Shown one piece after another: positions 18,710 to 26,808 of a DNA stretch of 64,000 nt. The position numbers and the translations under genes were made by a program. The notes beneath the pieces are model-generated. The model did no database searches, was not told the DNA's origin, and was given only the letters and a program-made list of their open reading frames with translations. The stretch's first letter is position 1; every line of letters starts with the position of its first letter. Origin of the DNA: Bacillus safensis (GTDB lineage: Bacteria > Bacillota > Bacilli > Bacillales > Bacillaceae). The DNA is taken from NCBI GenBank assembly GCA_030159235.1, contig BSBG01000001.1, forward strand, positions 541,461 through 605,460. The letters run 5' to 3'.

Positions 18710-19350
18710 TTGATATCAAATCTCCTTTCTGCGTAGCTAGCCAGTAGAGAAAGTAAATAAATGATCACGAAATAAATGACACCGACAATAAGCCAGACAT
18801 TCAAAGGATCAAATGTAGCCGATGCTTGAACTTGTCCTCGCTGCATAATATCAGCGATCCCTATAATTGATAGGAGGGACGTGTCCTTCAAGCTGATAAT
18901 GGCTTGGTTTGTAATCGCTGGGAGCATGCGGCGGAATGCCTGCGGTAGAACGATAAAGCGCATGTTTTGCCCCCCTGTAAAGCCTAAAGAGCGCGCAGCT
19001 TCTGTTTGTCCTTTATCAATGGACTGTATCCCCGCACGAATAATTTCTGAAAAATAAGCCCCTGCATTAATCGCTACTGTAATAATCCCTGCTGGCACTC
19101 GATCAAGCGAAATGAATTCAAGTGTATTCAAACCAAAATAAATGAAGAATAGCTGTACGATAAATGGTGTGCCTCGAATGGCATTGACAAAGACGAGTGC
19201 GATGAAATTTAAGATTTTAAATGGTGACAGACGGAATAATGCCACAATTAAACCGATGATAAATCCTAAAATGATGGCAACAACAAAGATATATAAAGTG
19301 GTTTGCAAACCATCCATTAAATACGGAAATGCATTAATAATTGTATCCAT
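18706..19350 (-). CDS. Polar amino-acid ABC transporter permease (GlnP type)
   Basis: A 214-aa His/Glu/Gln/Arg-family inner-membrane permease with five helices and the EAA loop [31 protein letters not shown] that contacts the ATPase. The [21 protein letters not shown] segment is typical of the family. It lies between the binding-protein and ATPase genes and overlaps the ATPase start. A hairpin upstream (19387-19410) may lower its expression relative to the binding protein. Confidence 0.92.
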   Translation of the reverse strand: MDTIINAFPYLMDGLQTTLYIFVVAIILGFIIGLIVALFRLSPFKILNFIALVFVNAIRGTPFIVQLFFIYFGLNTLEFISLDRVPAGIITVAINAGAYFSEIIRAGIQSIDKGQTEAARSLGFTGGQNMRFIVLPQAFRRMLPAITNQAIISLKDTSLLSIIGIADIMQRGQVQASATFDPLNVWLIVGVIYFVIIYLLSLLASYAERRFDIK

Positions 19351-19386
19351 GTTTCTCCCTCCCTAATTCATATACGGCTGACACAT

Positions 19387-19410
19387 AAAGAAAGCGCGCT
19401 CGGAGCGCGC
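19387..19410 (-). terminator. Intra-operon attenuator between binding protein and permease
   Basis: On the minus strand GCGCGCT/AGCGCGC arms with a three-base loop are followed by TTTCTTT. It lies between the substrate-binding gene and the permease, a usual place for a leaky terminator that gives excess binding protein. Confidence 0.7.
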
Positions 19411-19420
19411 CTCGCTTGTG

Positions 19421-20185
19421 TTATGACTTCAAATATTTATCGATAATTTTGTCATATTCACCGTTTTTCTTTAGGTTCTCTAGTCCTTTATTGATCTTCT
19501 TCAATAAGTCCTGATTTTTCCCCTTCATCACAGAGATACCATACTGGTCTCCATTCAAGCGGTCTCCAACGGTTTTCAAATGTAAATCTTGTTGTGCGAT
19601 CGCATACGTAATGACAGGATAATCCTCAATTAAGGCATCTGCATTTCCGTTTGATACTTCCTGGAACATAGATGGACTGTCATTGAATTGAACTACTTCA
19701 TACCCATATTTATCTGCGTTATCAGATGCAAATTTTGCACCTGTCGTTCCATTTTTAACAGCTAGCTTTTTCCCCTTCAAATCATTAATTGATTTGATGC
19801 TGCTGTCCTTTTTCACAACAACTGTCAGCCCAGCGTCAAAGTACGGATCTGAGAAATCTACTTTTTTCTTACGCTCATCTGTAATACTCATGCCGCCCAT
19901 TCCAACATCAAGCTGGCCTGCCTGCATCGCTGGAATGATACCTGAGAAGTCCATGGCTTCAAGCTTCACTTTGAAATCTTGGTCTTTCGCGATTGCGTTA
20001 ATTAGATCAACGTCTATCCCTTGATATTTACCGTCCTTTTCAAATTCAAATGGCGGATAAGTTGTATCTATCCCAATTTTATATGTGCCTTTGCCTTCTC
20101 CCGAACCACTGTCAGATTTTGATCCACAGGCTGCCATGACAAGCACAACGATTAGTCCCATGATCAATAATATCGATTTTTTCAT
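19421..20185 (-). CDS. Polar amino-acid ABC transporter substrate-binding lipoprotein (GlnH type)
   Basis: A 254-aa lipoprotein: hydrophobic signal with lipobox VMAAC (Cys20), a Ser/Gly-rich linker, then an SBP-family-3 domain. The signature region IGIDTTYPPFEFEKDGKYQGIDVDLINAIA and the FSGIIPAMQAGQLD segment match GlnH-like glutamine-binding proteins; the exact amino acid is inferred. First gene of the transporter operon. Confidence 0.9.
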   Translation of the reverse strand: MKKSILLIMGLIVVLVMAACGSKSDSGSGEGKGTYKIGIDTTYPPFEFEKDGKYQGIDVDLINAIAKDQDFKVKLEAMDFSGIIPAMQAGQLDVGMGGMSITDERKKKVDFSDPYFDAGLTVVVKKDSSIKSINDLKGKKLAVKNGTTGAKFASDNADKYGYEVVQFNDSPSMFQEVSNGNADALIEDYPVITYAIAQQDLHLKTVGDRLNGDQYGISVMKGKNQDLLKKINKGLENLKKNGEYDKIIDKYLKS

Positions 20186-20704
20186 AAAACACGACCCCCA
20201 ATTGTCAGTTTTGTCTAAATATTCGCAATAACAACCATACTATACCATGCTAAAGCTATGATGTGTGATGTTTTTTATCAATACCAAAGATCCATACAAT
20301 TCTAGATCAATAGTCTCTTTAAATTTTATTTTTTTGCGAATAACTCATTTTATTCTAAAAGAAGAGAGATTCACAATTATGATGTGAGATAATCTTACGA
20401 AAAAATGAGTCATCACCTAGAAAAACGCTGTTTCTTTCTAGCAAACGAAAACAAATTCAACAACTGCCTTCCTTGTTTTATTGATATTGTAATATATCTT
20501 TTCTAAAACCCTCTTTTTACCTAAAATTATGTAAACGCATACAATAGAAACCGACTCCCTATTTCTTTCACTACTGGTTGAATTTACATCTAAAAACATG
20601 TTTTACAAACTGCTAGAGAGAGCTTAAAATATAAGAAGATAATGGAATATGGAAAGTTGATTCAGAAGAACGGATATTGAAAGATGAAGAAAGGAGGATA
20701 TGAA
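20186..20704. promoter_or_regulatory. AT-rich divergent region upstream of rap
   Basis: About 520 bases between the divergent binding-protein gene and rap. It is very AT-rich with several A/T runs and an imperfect CTAGAAA...TTTCTAG repeat near 20417-20441. I see no ComA box (TTGCGG-N4-CCGCAA) and no small ORF with a good ribosome-binding site. Confidence 0.4.
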
Positions 20705-21790
20705 TTGGCAGAAACAGTTGTCTTGTCGTCCGTTGATGTTGCGAATATGCTAAATGATTGGTATGTCATGATGAAAAAAAGAGAAATACAAGGTGCAATC
20801 CAGTTAAAAGAAGACATTCTTCAAGCGTTTGATCGAATGGAAGAAAATCAAGACGTCTTACTTTACTATCAACTACTAGAGTACCGTTTTAAAGATCTAA
20901 TAGAAGATACAGCTTCGTTAGATCATAGCCTTTTTGTTGATGAAAATGCGATCCGTACGGATGATATGCTCAGCTATTATTTCTATTTCTTTAAAGGGAT
21001 GTATGAAATGCGCAGAGGCAATCAGGAAACGGCATTTCACCATTTAAAATTGGCCGAGGATAAATTAGATCTCGTGCACGATGACATTGAAAAAGCAGAA
21101 TTTCATTATAAAACAGGGTGTCTTTACTATAATATTAGGTCCACGCTTCTCTCCATCCACCACTTAAAGATGGCTTCATCTATTTACGACGCAGATCCAT
21201 GTTATGTGAAAAAATCAATCAGCTGTCAAATGATGCTTGCTTTGAATTATGCTGATCAGTCGAAATATGATGAGGCAGAATCGTTATTTGAAGAAGTGAT
21301 TCATTCACTAGAACAGATGGAAGATCCAGATTTACTTGGTCACGCATATTGCAATGCAGCCTTTATTAAAAGTTTAAGATATGAATACAGTGAAGCCGTG
21401 CCGCTTCTAGAAAAGGCTTTATTGATAGAAACATTCGAAACTTCTTCTCCAGGCGGCTATTTACTAGCTATGTATGCCTACACAAAAGCACTATTTAAAC
21501 TGAAAAAACCTGGTTTGTTCCACTATTATGTACAGCTTTCACTTCAAAAAGCAGAAAATTTAAAACAACGAAACATTTCACTTAAATTATCCATCTTAGA
21601 AACACTTATGCTTCGGCCAGACAACATGATTGAGCAAATCCAGTCTTATTGTGATCAATTAGAATCAATGAATTTCCTTGTCGACCTTGAAGCTATTTGC
21701 GAGGATGCAGCGGCTTACTTAACGGATCTTGGGCTTCATGAAGAATCCTCTTATTTTAGGAACAAGGCGTTGTCCTTAAAAACTTGTTAA
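20705..21790 (+). CDS. Rap-family response-regulator aspartate phosphatase / regulator
   Basis: A 361-aa all-helical protein of the Rap family: an N-terminal three-helix bundle (VANMLNDWYVMMKKREIQGAIQLKE...) then about six TPR-like repeats (for example ALNYADQSKYDEAESLFEEV and AFIKSLRYEYSEAVPLLEKAL). Rap proteins dephosphorylate Spo0F or block DNA binding by ComA-type regulators and are inhibited by an imported Phr pentapeptide. The in-frame ATG at 20684 lies upstream of the AAAGGAGG; TTG at 20705 has seven-base spacing to GGAGG and is the start. A phr gene follows after 19 bases. Which Rap it equals, and its target, cannot be told. Confidence 0.9.
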   Translation: MAETVVLSSVDVANMLNDWYVMMKKREIQGAIQLKEDILQAFDRMEENQDVLLYYQLLEYRFKDLIEDTASLDHSLFVDENAIRTDDMLSYYFYFFKGMYEMRRGNQETAFHHLKLAEDKLDLVHDDIEKAEFHYKTGCLYYNIRSTLLSIHHLKMASSIYDADPCYVKKSISCQMMLALNYADQSKYDEAESLFEEVIHSLEQMEDPDLLGHAYCNAAFIKSLRYEYSEAVPLLEKALLIETFETSSPGGYLLAMYAYTKALFKLKKPGLFHYYVQLSLQKAENLKQRNISLKLSILETLMLRPDNMIEQIQSYCDQLESMNFLVDLEAICEDAAAYLTDLGLHEESSYFRNKALSLKTC

Positions 21791-21809
21791 GAATATGGAG
21801 TGATGTATG

Positions 21810-21941
21810 ATGAAGAAATGGCTCATCACAAGTGCGATTTTAACGCTCTTGATAACAGGTGTTTCTATTGGCACTTCCATTCAAAAAGACAGTCAATCTC
21901 AAGAAATTATTCAAAAAAGGGACCGTGGAACCAACCCTTAA
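21810..21941 (+). CDS. Phr signal-peptide precursor, 43 aa
   Basis: A 43-aa pre-peptide directly downstream of rap: MKK then a hydrophobic export signal (WLITSAILTLLITGVSIG), a polar pro-region, and a C-terminus KRDRGTNP. Mature Phr signals usually come from the C-terminus and carry an Arg at position two (ERGMT, QRGMI, DRVGA), so DRGTN or DRGTNP is the likely signal. GGAG lies nine bases upstream. An overlapping ORF in another frame lacks these features. Exported by Sec, cleaved, and reimported by Opp to inhibit the adjacent Rap, by family knowledge. Confidence 0.85.
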   Translation: MKKWLITSAILTLLITGVSIGTSIQKDSQSQEIIQKRDRGTNP

Positions 21942-21946
21942 CATGG

Positions 21947-21981
21947 AAAAAAGCAGCTGTGATCAAAACAGCTGCTTTTTT
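21947..21981. terminator. Bidirectional terminator, phr / ywaC
   Basis: AAAAAAGCAGCTGT and ACAGCTGCTTTTTT arms around GATCAAA, between convergent phr and ywaC. Confidence 0.9.
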
Positions 21982-21986
21982 ATGCG

Positions 21987-22619
21987 CTAATCAATTTCTC
22001 GTTTGATATTTTGCATTTTTTCATCTAAGTAATGGGCAATATCTGCGGCTTCCTTTAGTTCATCGGTTAGTTGATAAGGAACATCGTTTTGCAGTTTATA
22101 ATAGATTTTATGCTCAAGGCTCGCCCAAAAATCCATCGCAATGGTCCGCACCTGAATCTCAACCTTCACATGCTCCACACGATTTGTTAAGTAGACAGGT
22201 ATCTCCACAATTAAATGGAGGCTTCTGTAGCCATTTGGCTTCGGATGTTGAATGTAATCCTTCACTTCAAGGATCTTTAAATCCTCTCTTTGCCTCAATA
22301 CATCCATAATGTTATAGATATCTTGAATAAAAGAACAGATGATGCGGACACCTGCAATATCATGGATATGCTCCTTGGCACATTGTGTGGTGATGTCACA
22401 TCCTTTTCTGGCTAGTTTATTCACAATGCTTTCAAAGGATTTGATCCGTGATTTTGTATGCTCTATTGGGTTGTGCCCATGGATTAAATTATATTCCTGG
22501 CTGATAATCGAAAACTTTGTATCCATTTCATCTAAGGCAAATTTATATACTAACAGTTCATTTTTCCAGTCTTCCATGACATTTTTCAAATCTTCTACAT
22601 GAGTTGCTGACATGTTCAT
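21987..22619 (-). CDS. ywaC: Small alarmone synthetase YwaC (SasA/RelP)
   Basis: A 210-aa single-domain (p)ppGpp synthetase. RelA/SpoT synthetase motifs: RIKSFESIVNKL, HIHDIAGVRIICSF (catalytic Asp region), HPKPNGYRSLHLIVEIP and VKVEIQVRTIAMDFWASLEHKIYYK. No hydrolase, TGS or ACT domain, so it makes alarmone but cannot degrade it. Length and sequence match B. subtilis YwaC, which is induced by cell-envelope stress through SigM and SigW. No ECF promoter was identified here. The first ATG is kept because length then matches YwaC, although spacing to GGAG is long. Confidence 0.94.
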   Translation of the reverse strand: MNMSATHVEDLKNVMEDWKNELLVYKFALDEMDTKFSIISQEYNLIHGHNPIEHTKSRIKSFESIVNKLARKGCDITTQCAKEHIHDIAGVRIICSFIQDIYNIMDVLRQREDLKILEVKDYIQHPKPNGYRSLHLIVEIPVYLTNRVEHVKVEIQVRTIAMDFWASLEHKIYYKLQNDVPYQLTDELKEAADIAHYLDEKMQNIKREID

Positions 22620-22714
22620 TCTTCTGTGTCATCTCCTTTTGGGAAACGGCGGCTGCACCGCTTTCCGTTTACTAGACGAAGAGAGGACTCGAATGGTTTT
22701 AAAAAATGATGCAG

Positions 22715-23728
22715 TTAGCCTCGTTGTTTGTAATATGTCAGCGCCAGCGCAAGGGCCAGCACAGAACCTTTGACAATATCCATTGCATAATAAGGGACAG
22801 ACATCATCACAAGCCCATTTTGCAAAATACCGATGAGCACAGCCCCAACAAAGGTGCCAAATGCATTTGGCTTCCCCGCCCCCATGACGGAAAAACCGAT
22901 AAAAGCAGCCGCTACTCCATCCATTAAATAAGGGGCGCCAGCATTAATTTCTGCTGTCATCACCCTTGATGCCAGCACGATACCGCCGATCGCTGCAAAT
23001 AAAGCTGAGAGCAGATATGCCGCAATCTTGTATTTGTTCACATGAATACCAGACAATCGAGCCGCTTCCTTATTTCCACCGATGATGTACATGAATCGGC
23101 CGTGCTTTGTGTAGGTCATGAAAACATGCGCAAATAGAACAATGGCGGCCATAATGAGAATGATATAGGGCACCTGTCCGATTTTGCTGAAAAAGACAGG
23201 GATCGTCCCTGTTGAGAAGGTACCATCAGGCAGCACCATATTTTCAGAAATGGTCGCCCCTTTCGTATACGTTTGAGCCAGCCCTTGAATGATAAACATC
23301 ATGGCTAATGTCATGAGCATATCTGGAATTTTCATTTTGACGATCATCCATGCATTTAACAAACCAACAATGATAGAAGCCGCTAGGGCTGAGAGGATTG
23401 CAATCAATGGGTTTTGCGAGAACCATACGAACATAGAGATGACAATCGCATTTGATAATGTCGCGACTGATCCGACTGATAAATCAAAGCCGTTTACTGC
23501 CAATGAGATGGTTAGACCCACTGCAATGATCGTCACAATGGAGATAGACCGTAAAATATTGATGATATTCCCTGATTGCAAAAACGCTGGATTCGCTGCC
23601 GCAAATACGACGATCAATACGACAATGGTTAAGATCGTGCCATATCGATAAAAGAAATCAAACAGTTGAAAGGATGGCCGCTGTTTTTTGATTTGCTGCA
23701 CAGGGGCTGGAATTTGTTGTTCACTCAT
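22715..23728 (-). CDS. Ribose-type ABC transporter permease under S-box control
   Basis: A 337-aa permease of the RbsC/branched-chain-permease superfamily: about nine to ten helices, with GLTISLAVNGFDLSVGSVATLSNAI and GGNKEAARLSGIHVNKYKI as family marks. It is the last gene of a binding protein, ATPase, permease operon. Its ATG overlaps the ATPase stop by four bases. The upstream SAM riboswitch suggests a methionine-cycle pentose such as 5-methylthioribose as substrate rather than ribose (inference). Confidence 0.9.
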   Translation of the reverse strand: MSEQQIPAPVQQIKKQRPSFQLFDFFYRYGTILTIVVLIVVFAAANPAFLQSGNIINILRSISIVTIIAVGLTISLAVNGFDLSVGSVATLSNAIVISMFVWFSQNPLIAILSALAASIIVGLLNAWMIVKMKIPDMLMTLAMMFIIQGLAQTYTKGATISENMVLPDGTFSTGTIPVFFSKIGQVPYIILIMAAIVLFAHVFMTYTKHGRFMYIIGGNKEAARLSGIHVNKYKIAAYLLSALFAAIGGIVLASRVMTAEINAGAPYLMDGVAAAFIGFSVMGAGKPNAFGTFVGAVLIGILQNGLVMMSVPYYAMDIVKGSVLALALALTYYKQRG

Positions 23729-25221
23729 GATTGTCCTCCTGTTGAATGATATAAAAGCTCTTCTTCAGTTGTCGGTGCGGTCATTTCCCGGGCAATGCTG
23801 CCATCATATAGCACGTATACTCGGTCTGCGATACCTGCAATCTCTGACAGCTCACTTGATGCATAAATCACAGATTTCCCGCGGGCGGCAAGCTCTGCAA
23901 TCAGAGTGAAAATATCTTTTTTCGCTCCAACGTCTACACCCTTGGTTGGTTCATCAAAGAGATACACATCCGCCTCAGCCAGCAGCCATTTTCCGATGGC
24001 AACCTTCTGCTGATTTCCACCAGATAGATGCTTCACCTTTGCATCAAGAGATGGCGTTTTGACCCCAAGCCGTTTGACGATTTCGCCAGCTTCCCGCTTT
24101 TCCTTCGAACGATGTAAGAAGCTGAATATCCGTGAGAATGAACGAAGACTTGCAGCCGTTAAGTTCCACCCCACGCTCTCTTCCGTCAGAATCCCCTCTT
24201 TTCTCCGCTCTTCTGGCACAAGGGCAATTCCAGCTCTCACAGCTTGATGAGGCGATGTGATTCGAATGGTTTGACCATGCAGCTGCACGGTACCCGTCGT
24301 TTTTTCTGAAGCACCGAAAAGGGCTTTGCACAATTCTGTTTTACCAGCACCAACAAGTCCTGCAATCCCAAGAATTTCTCCTTTTTTCACATGAAGATGA
24401 ATGTTGCTTAATTTATGCTGATCGTTTAGCTCTTTCACTTCAAGCACAATAGGTGAATCCTTCAAGGGCCTGCGAGAAGGGAATTGCTCCTCTAAGGGAG
24501 CACCTAGCATTTCTTCAATGACCTGCTGTGGATTTGTGTCTTTGACAAGGTGAGCTGCAACATCGGTTCCATTTCTCATCACAGTCAGTTCATCACAGAT
24601 GGTGAAAATTTCAGGCATGCGGTGGGAGATAAACACGATCCCCGTCCCATTCTGTTTCAGCCGATCAATCATTGAGAATAATTTACTTGTTTCTGCATGA
24701 CTAAGCGGAGCCGTTGGTTCATCTAAAATTAAAATGCTGCATTGAATCGAAACGGCCTTGGCAATGAGCACCATCTGTTTTTCGGCAAGGGTCAGATCAC
24801 TGACAAGGCGTTTTGTGGAGATGTCGATATCCATTTCTTTTAATAGGTGAGCAGCCTTGCGATGCAGCTCTTTCCAGCCGACAAATGTTTTTTTCTCAAT
24901 CTCATGCATCATCATATTCTCACCCACACTTAAATAGGGAACAAGAGCCGTATCCACTTCTTGATGGACTGTCTGCACACCATATGAGGAAGCATCCTTT
25001 GGAGTTTGAATGAATGCCGCCTGGCCATGAATGTGGATGGTTCCTTCAAAGTGTGAATGAGCGCCAGAAAGAACTTTCATTAGCGTTGATTTCCCAGCAC
25101 CATTCGCTCCAATCAATGCATGGACCGTTCCTTTTTTTAATGTGAAATTCACTTGATCTAACGCTTTGACCCCTGGGAATTCAATTGAAATATTCTTCAT
25201 ATGAACAAGCGGCGCTGTCAT
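23725..25221 (-). CDS. Ribose-type ABC transporter ATPase, two nucleotide-binding domains
   Basis: A 498-aa RbsA-like protein with two fused ABC domains. Domain 1: Walker A GANGAGKST, signature LTLAEKQM, Walker B ILILDEPTAPL. Domain 2: degenerate Walker A GLVGAGKTE, signature LSGGNQQK, Walker B VYLFDEPTKGVD. This asymmetry is normal for the family. The frame opens at 25248, but ATG at 25221 has AAGGAGG six bases upstream and begins MTAPLVHMKN. Middle gene of the S-box operon. Confidence 0.92.
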   Translation of the reverse strand: MTAPLVHMKNISIEFPGVKALDQVNFTLKKGTVHALIGANGAGKSTLMKVLSGAHSHFEGTIHIHGQAAFIQTPKDASSYGVQTVHQEVDTALVPYLSVGENMMMHEIEKKTFVGWKELHRKAAHLLKEMDIDISTKRLVSDLTLAEKQMVLIAKAVSIQCSILILDEPTAPLSHAETSKLFSMIDRLKQNGTGIVFISHRMPEIFTICDELTVMRNGTDVAAHLVKDTNPQQVIEEMLGAPLEEQFPSRRPLKDSPIVLEVKELNDQHKLSNIHLHVKKGEILGIAGLVGAGKTELCKALFGASEKTTGTVQLHGQTIRITSPHQAVRAGIALVPEERRKEGILTEESVGWNLTAASLRSFSRIFSFLHRSKEKREAGEIVKRLGVKTPSLDAKVKHLSGGNQQKVAIGKWLLAEADVYLFDEPTKGVDVGAKKDIFTLIAELAARGKSVIYASSELSEIAGIADRVYVLYDGSIAREMTAPTTEEELLYHSTGGQS

Positions 25222-25291
25222 AGGTGTCCTCCTTCTCTTGATCATCATCTGAAAAACGAAACACCCTCTATGGGAAGAGAGTGCATGTCGT

Positions 25292-26410
25292 TTATTTTGT
25301 ATAATGCTTCTTCAAGGTCTTCATCCAATCTTCCTCAAAAGCAGTTGATGAACCGAATCCCTTCACCTCGTCTGCAAGGTTGACCATATTAATGGCTTTT
25401 CCTGCTTGTTGAAGCTGCTTTTGCGAGATGAGTGAGGCCTCAAGGTCATAGGAAGATGGTGTTTTCTCACCAGCTATTTTCTTAGCAAGAATCCTCACGT
25501 CGACTGCACCGATGAGCTTCGGATCAACCGCTGCTGTGTACTTCCACGGACTGTCCTTCGCTGTCATTTCTTGAAGATCAGCATTTGATACATCAATTCC
25601 GTAAATCTTCACTTCTGTTCTTCCTGCTTCCTTTAACGCTCTTGCTGCCCCAATGGCAAAGGCATCCCATGTGGCAAAAATAGCGTCCAGCTTACCCTTT
25701 GGATACTTATTCAGCATGGCTGCTACTGCATTTTGCGTTTGAACAGATGTATCAGAGGAGGCCACACCAAAGCGGTCAAGCTCCTTGATTCCTGAATGCT
25801 GTTTGAGTGTTTCTTGATAGACCTTGTTGCGTCTCACCATTGGCGGGAAGCCATCTACCCACAAGTATGCAATATTTGCTTTTCCTTTAAAATCAGAGAC
25901 GAGCGCGTCTAATGATTTTTTCGCTAATTGTTCATCATCTTGAGACGTCACTGTCACCCCTTTGATGTCCTTCAGCTTAGGATTTGAATCAAATGCTACA
26001 ACTGGTATGCCTTTCGCTGTGATCTTTTTCACATCAGCGACTGTCGCCTCATCGTCCCCGTGAGAGATGATAAAGCCATCATAATTTTCTTCAAGCGCCT
26101 GAGAGATGGCATCATGGAACTTCGCTGTATCTCCATTTGCTGTGTAGACATCTACTTTAAAGCCCAGCGCCTCACCTTCAGCCTTGGTCCCAGCTAAAAA
26201 CTGAGCTGTATGATCATCTCCTCCAATTTTGCGGATGACTTTAATTTTCGCTCCTTGTCCCTTTGCAAATCGCTTCGGTACATTGTCAAAGGAAACCTTT
26301 TCGTTCGTATTTGCCTTTGAGCCTGCACTTGATCCAGTGCCGCAGCCGGTTAATAGAACGGTTAATGCCGTTAATAAGACAAGAAATGATGTAAAATGCT
26401 TTCTCTTCAT
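25292..26410 (-). CDS. Sugar-type ABC substrate-binding lipoprotein under S-box control
   Basis: A 372-aa lipoprotein: signal ending in lipobox LLTGC (Cys23), then a periplasmic-binding-protein-like I fold (Peripla_BP_4) with KVIRKIGGDDHTAQFLAG, VVAFDSNP and IFATWDAFAIGAARALKEAG. It is larger and more divergent than RbsB. First structural gene of the operon, about 100 bases downstream of the riboswitch terminator. The S-box points to a ligand linked to SAM recycling, with 5-methylthioribose the leading inference. Confidence 0.88.
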   Translation of the reverse strand: MKRKHFTSFLVLLTALTVLLTGCGTGSSAGSKANTNEKVSFDNVPKRFAKGQGAKIKVIRKIGGDDHTAQFLAGTKAEGEALGFKVDVYTANGDTAKFHDAISQALEENYDGFIISHGDDEATVADVKKITAKGIPVVAFDSNPKLKDIKGVTVTSQDDEQLAKKSLDALVSDFKGKANIAYLWVDGFPPMVRRNKVYQETLKQHSGIKELDRFGVASSDTSVQTQNAVAAMLNKYPKGKLDAIFATWDAFAIGAARALKEAGRTEVKIYGIDVSNADLQEMTAKDSPWKYTAAVDPKLIGAVDVRILAKKIAGEKTPSSYDLEASLISQKQLQQAGKAINMVNLADEVKGFGSSTAFEEDWMKTLKKHYTK

Positions 26411-26511
26411 TGCTGTTCCTCCTCAAGTTGTTTTTATTTTTCACATCGGAAAACTAGGTAAAAAAGTGGGAATATACCTGTAAAAAAATCATTTGATTCG
26501 AAAAAGAGACG

Positions 26512-26541
26512 AAAAAAAGCCTCTCTTGGAAAGAGAGGCTT
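26512..26541 (-). terminator. Expression-platform terminator of the SAM riboswitch
   Basis: On the minus strand AAGCCTCTCTT and AAGAGAGGCTT with a three-base loop are followed by seven T. The 5' arm can compete with the AAGAGAGG part of the aptamer, giving the usual SAM-dependent termination. Confidence 0.88.
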
Positions 26542-26580
26542 TATCACCGTTGCATGAAACATGTATCGGGAAGTCTTCCT

Positions 26581-26690
26581 CTCTTATCTGTCAAAGCTGT
26601 CACAGCTTTGCAGGAATTAGCACCAATTTCTAAAATAGAAACGGTTGCCGGGCGTCACAGGGCCAGTCCCTCTGCCTCTCTTGATAAGAG
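26581..26690 (-). ncRNA. SAM-I (S-box) riboswitch aptamer
   Basis: Read on the minus strand from 26690: CTCTTATC followed by AAGAGAGGCAGAGGGAC, then GGCCC, the conserved GACGCCCGGCAACC, GGTGCTAATTCC.GCAAA, a hairpin (AAAGCTG/CAGCTTT), and closing AGATAAGAG. P1 pairs 26690-26683 with 26588-26581. These are the invariant S-box blocks in order. It precedes a ribose-type ABC operon. Binding of SAM should promote the following terminator, turning the transporter on only when SAM is low. Confidence 0.95.
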
Positions 26691-26808
26691 ATCCGTTATG
26701 AAATTTGTTTTTGTTGAAATGTCTTCTTTACTTTAATGTGCTGTCACATCAATGTCAATGACTTTTTTGAAAATTTCTAAAATAACGTGTTTTTGCTTCA
26801 GCACGTAA

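Noticed and set aside
21800-22006. 68-aa ORF overlapping phr in another frame
   Set aside because: The phr frame has an export signal, a fitting C-terminus and correct spacing; this frame also runs through the terminator.
26554-26736. 60-aa ORF antisense to the S-box
   Set aside because: It is the complement of a clear SAM riboswitch and lacks a ribosome-binding site.
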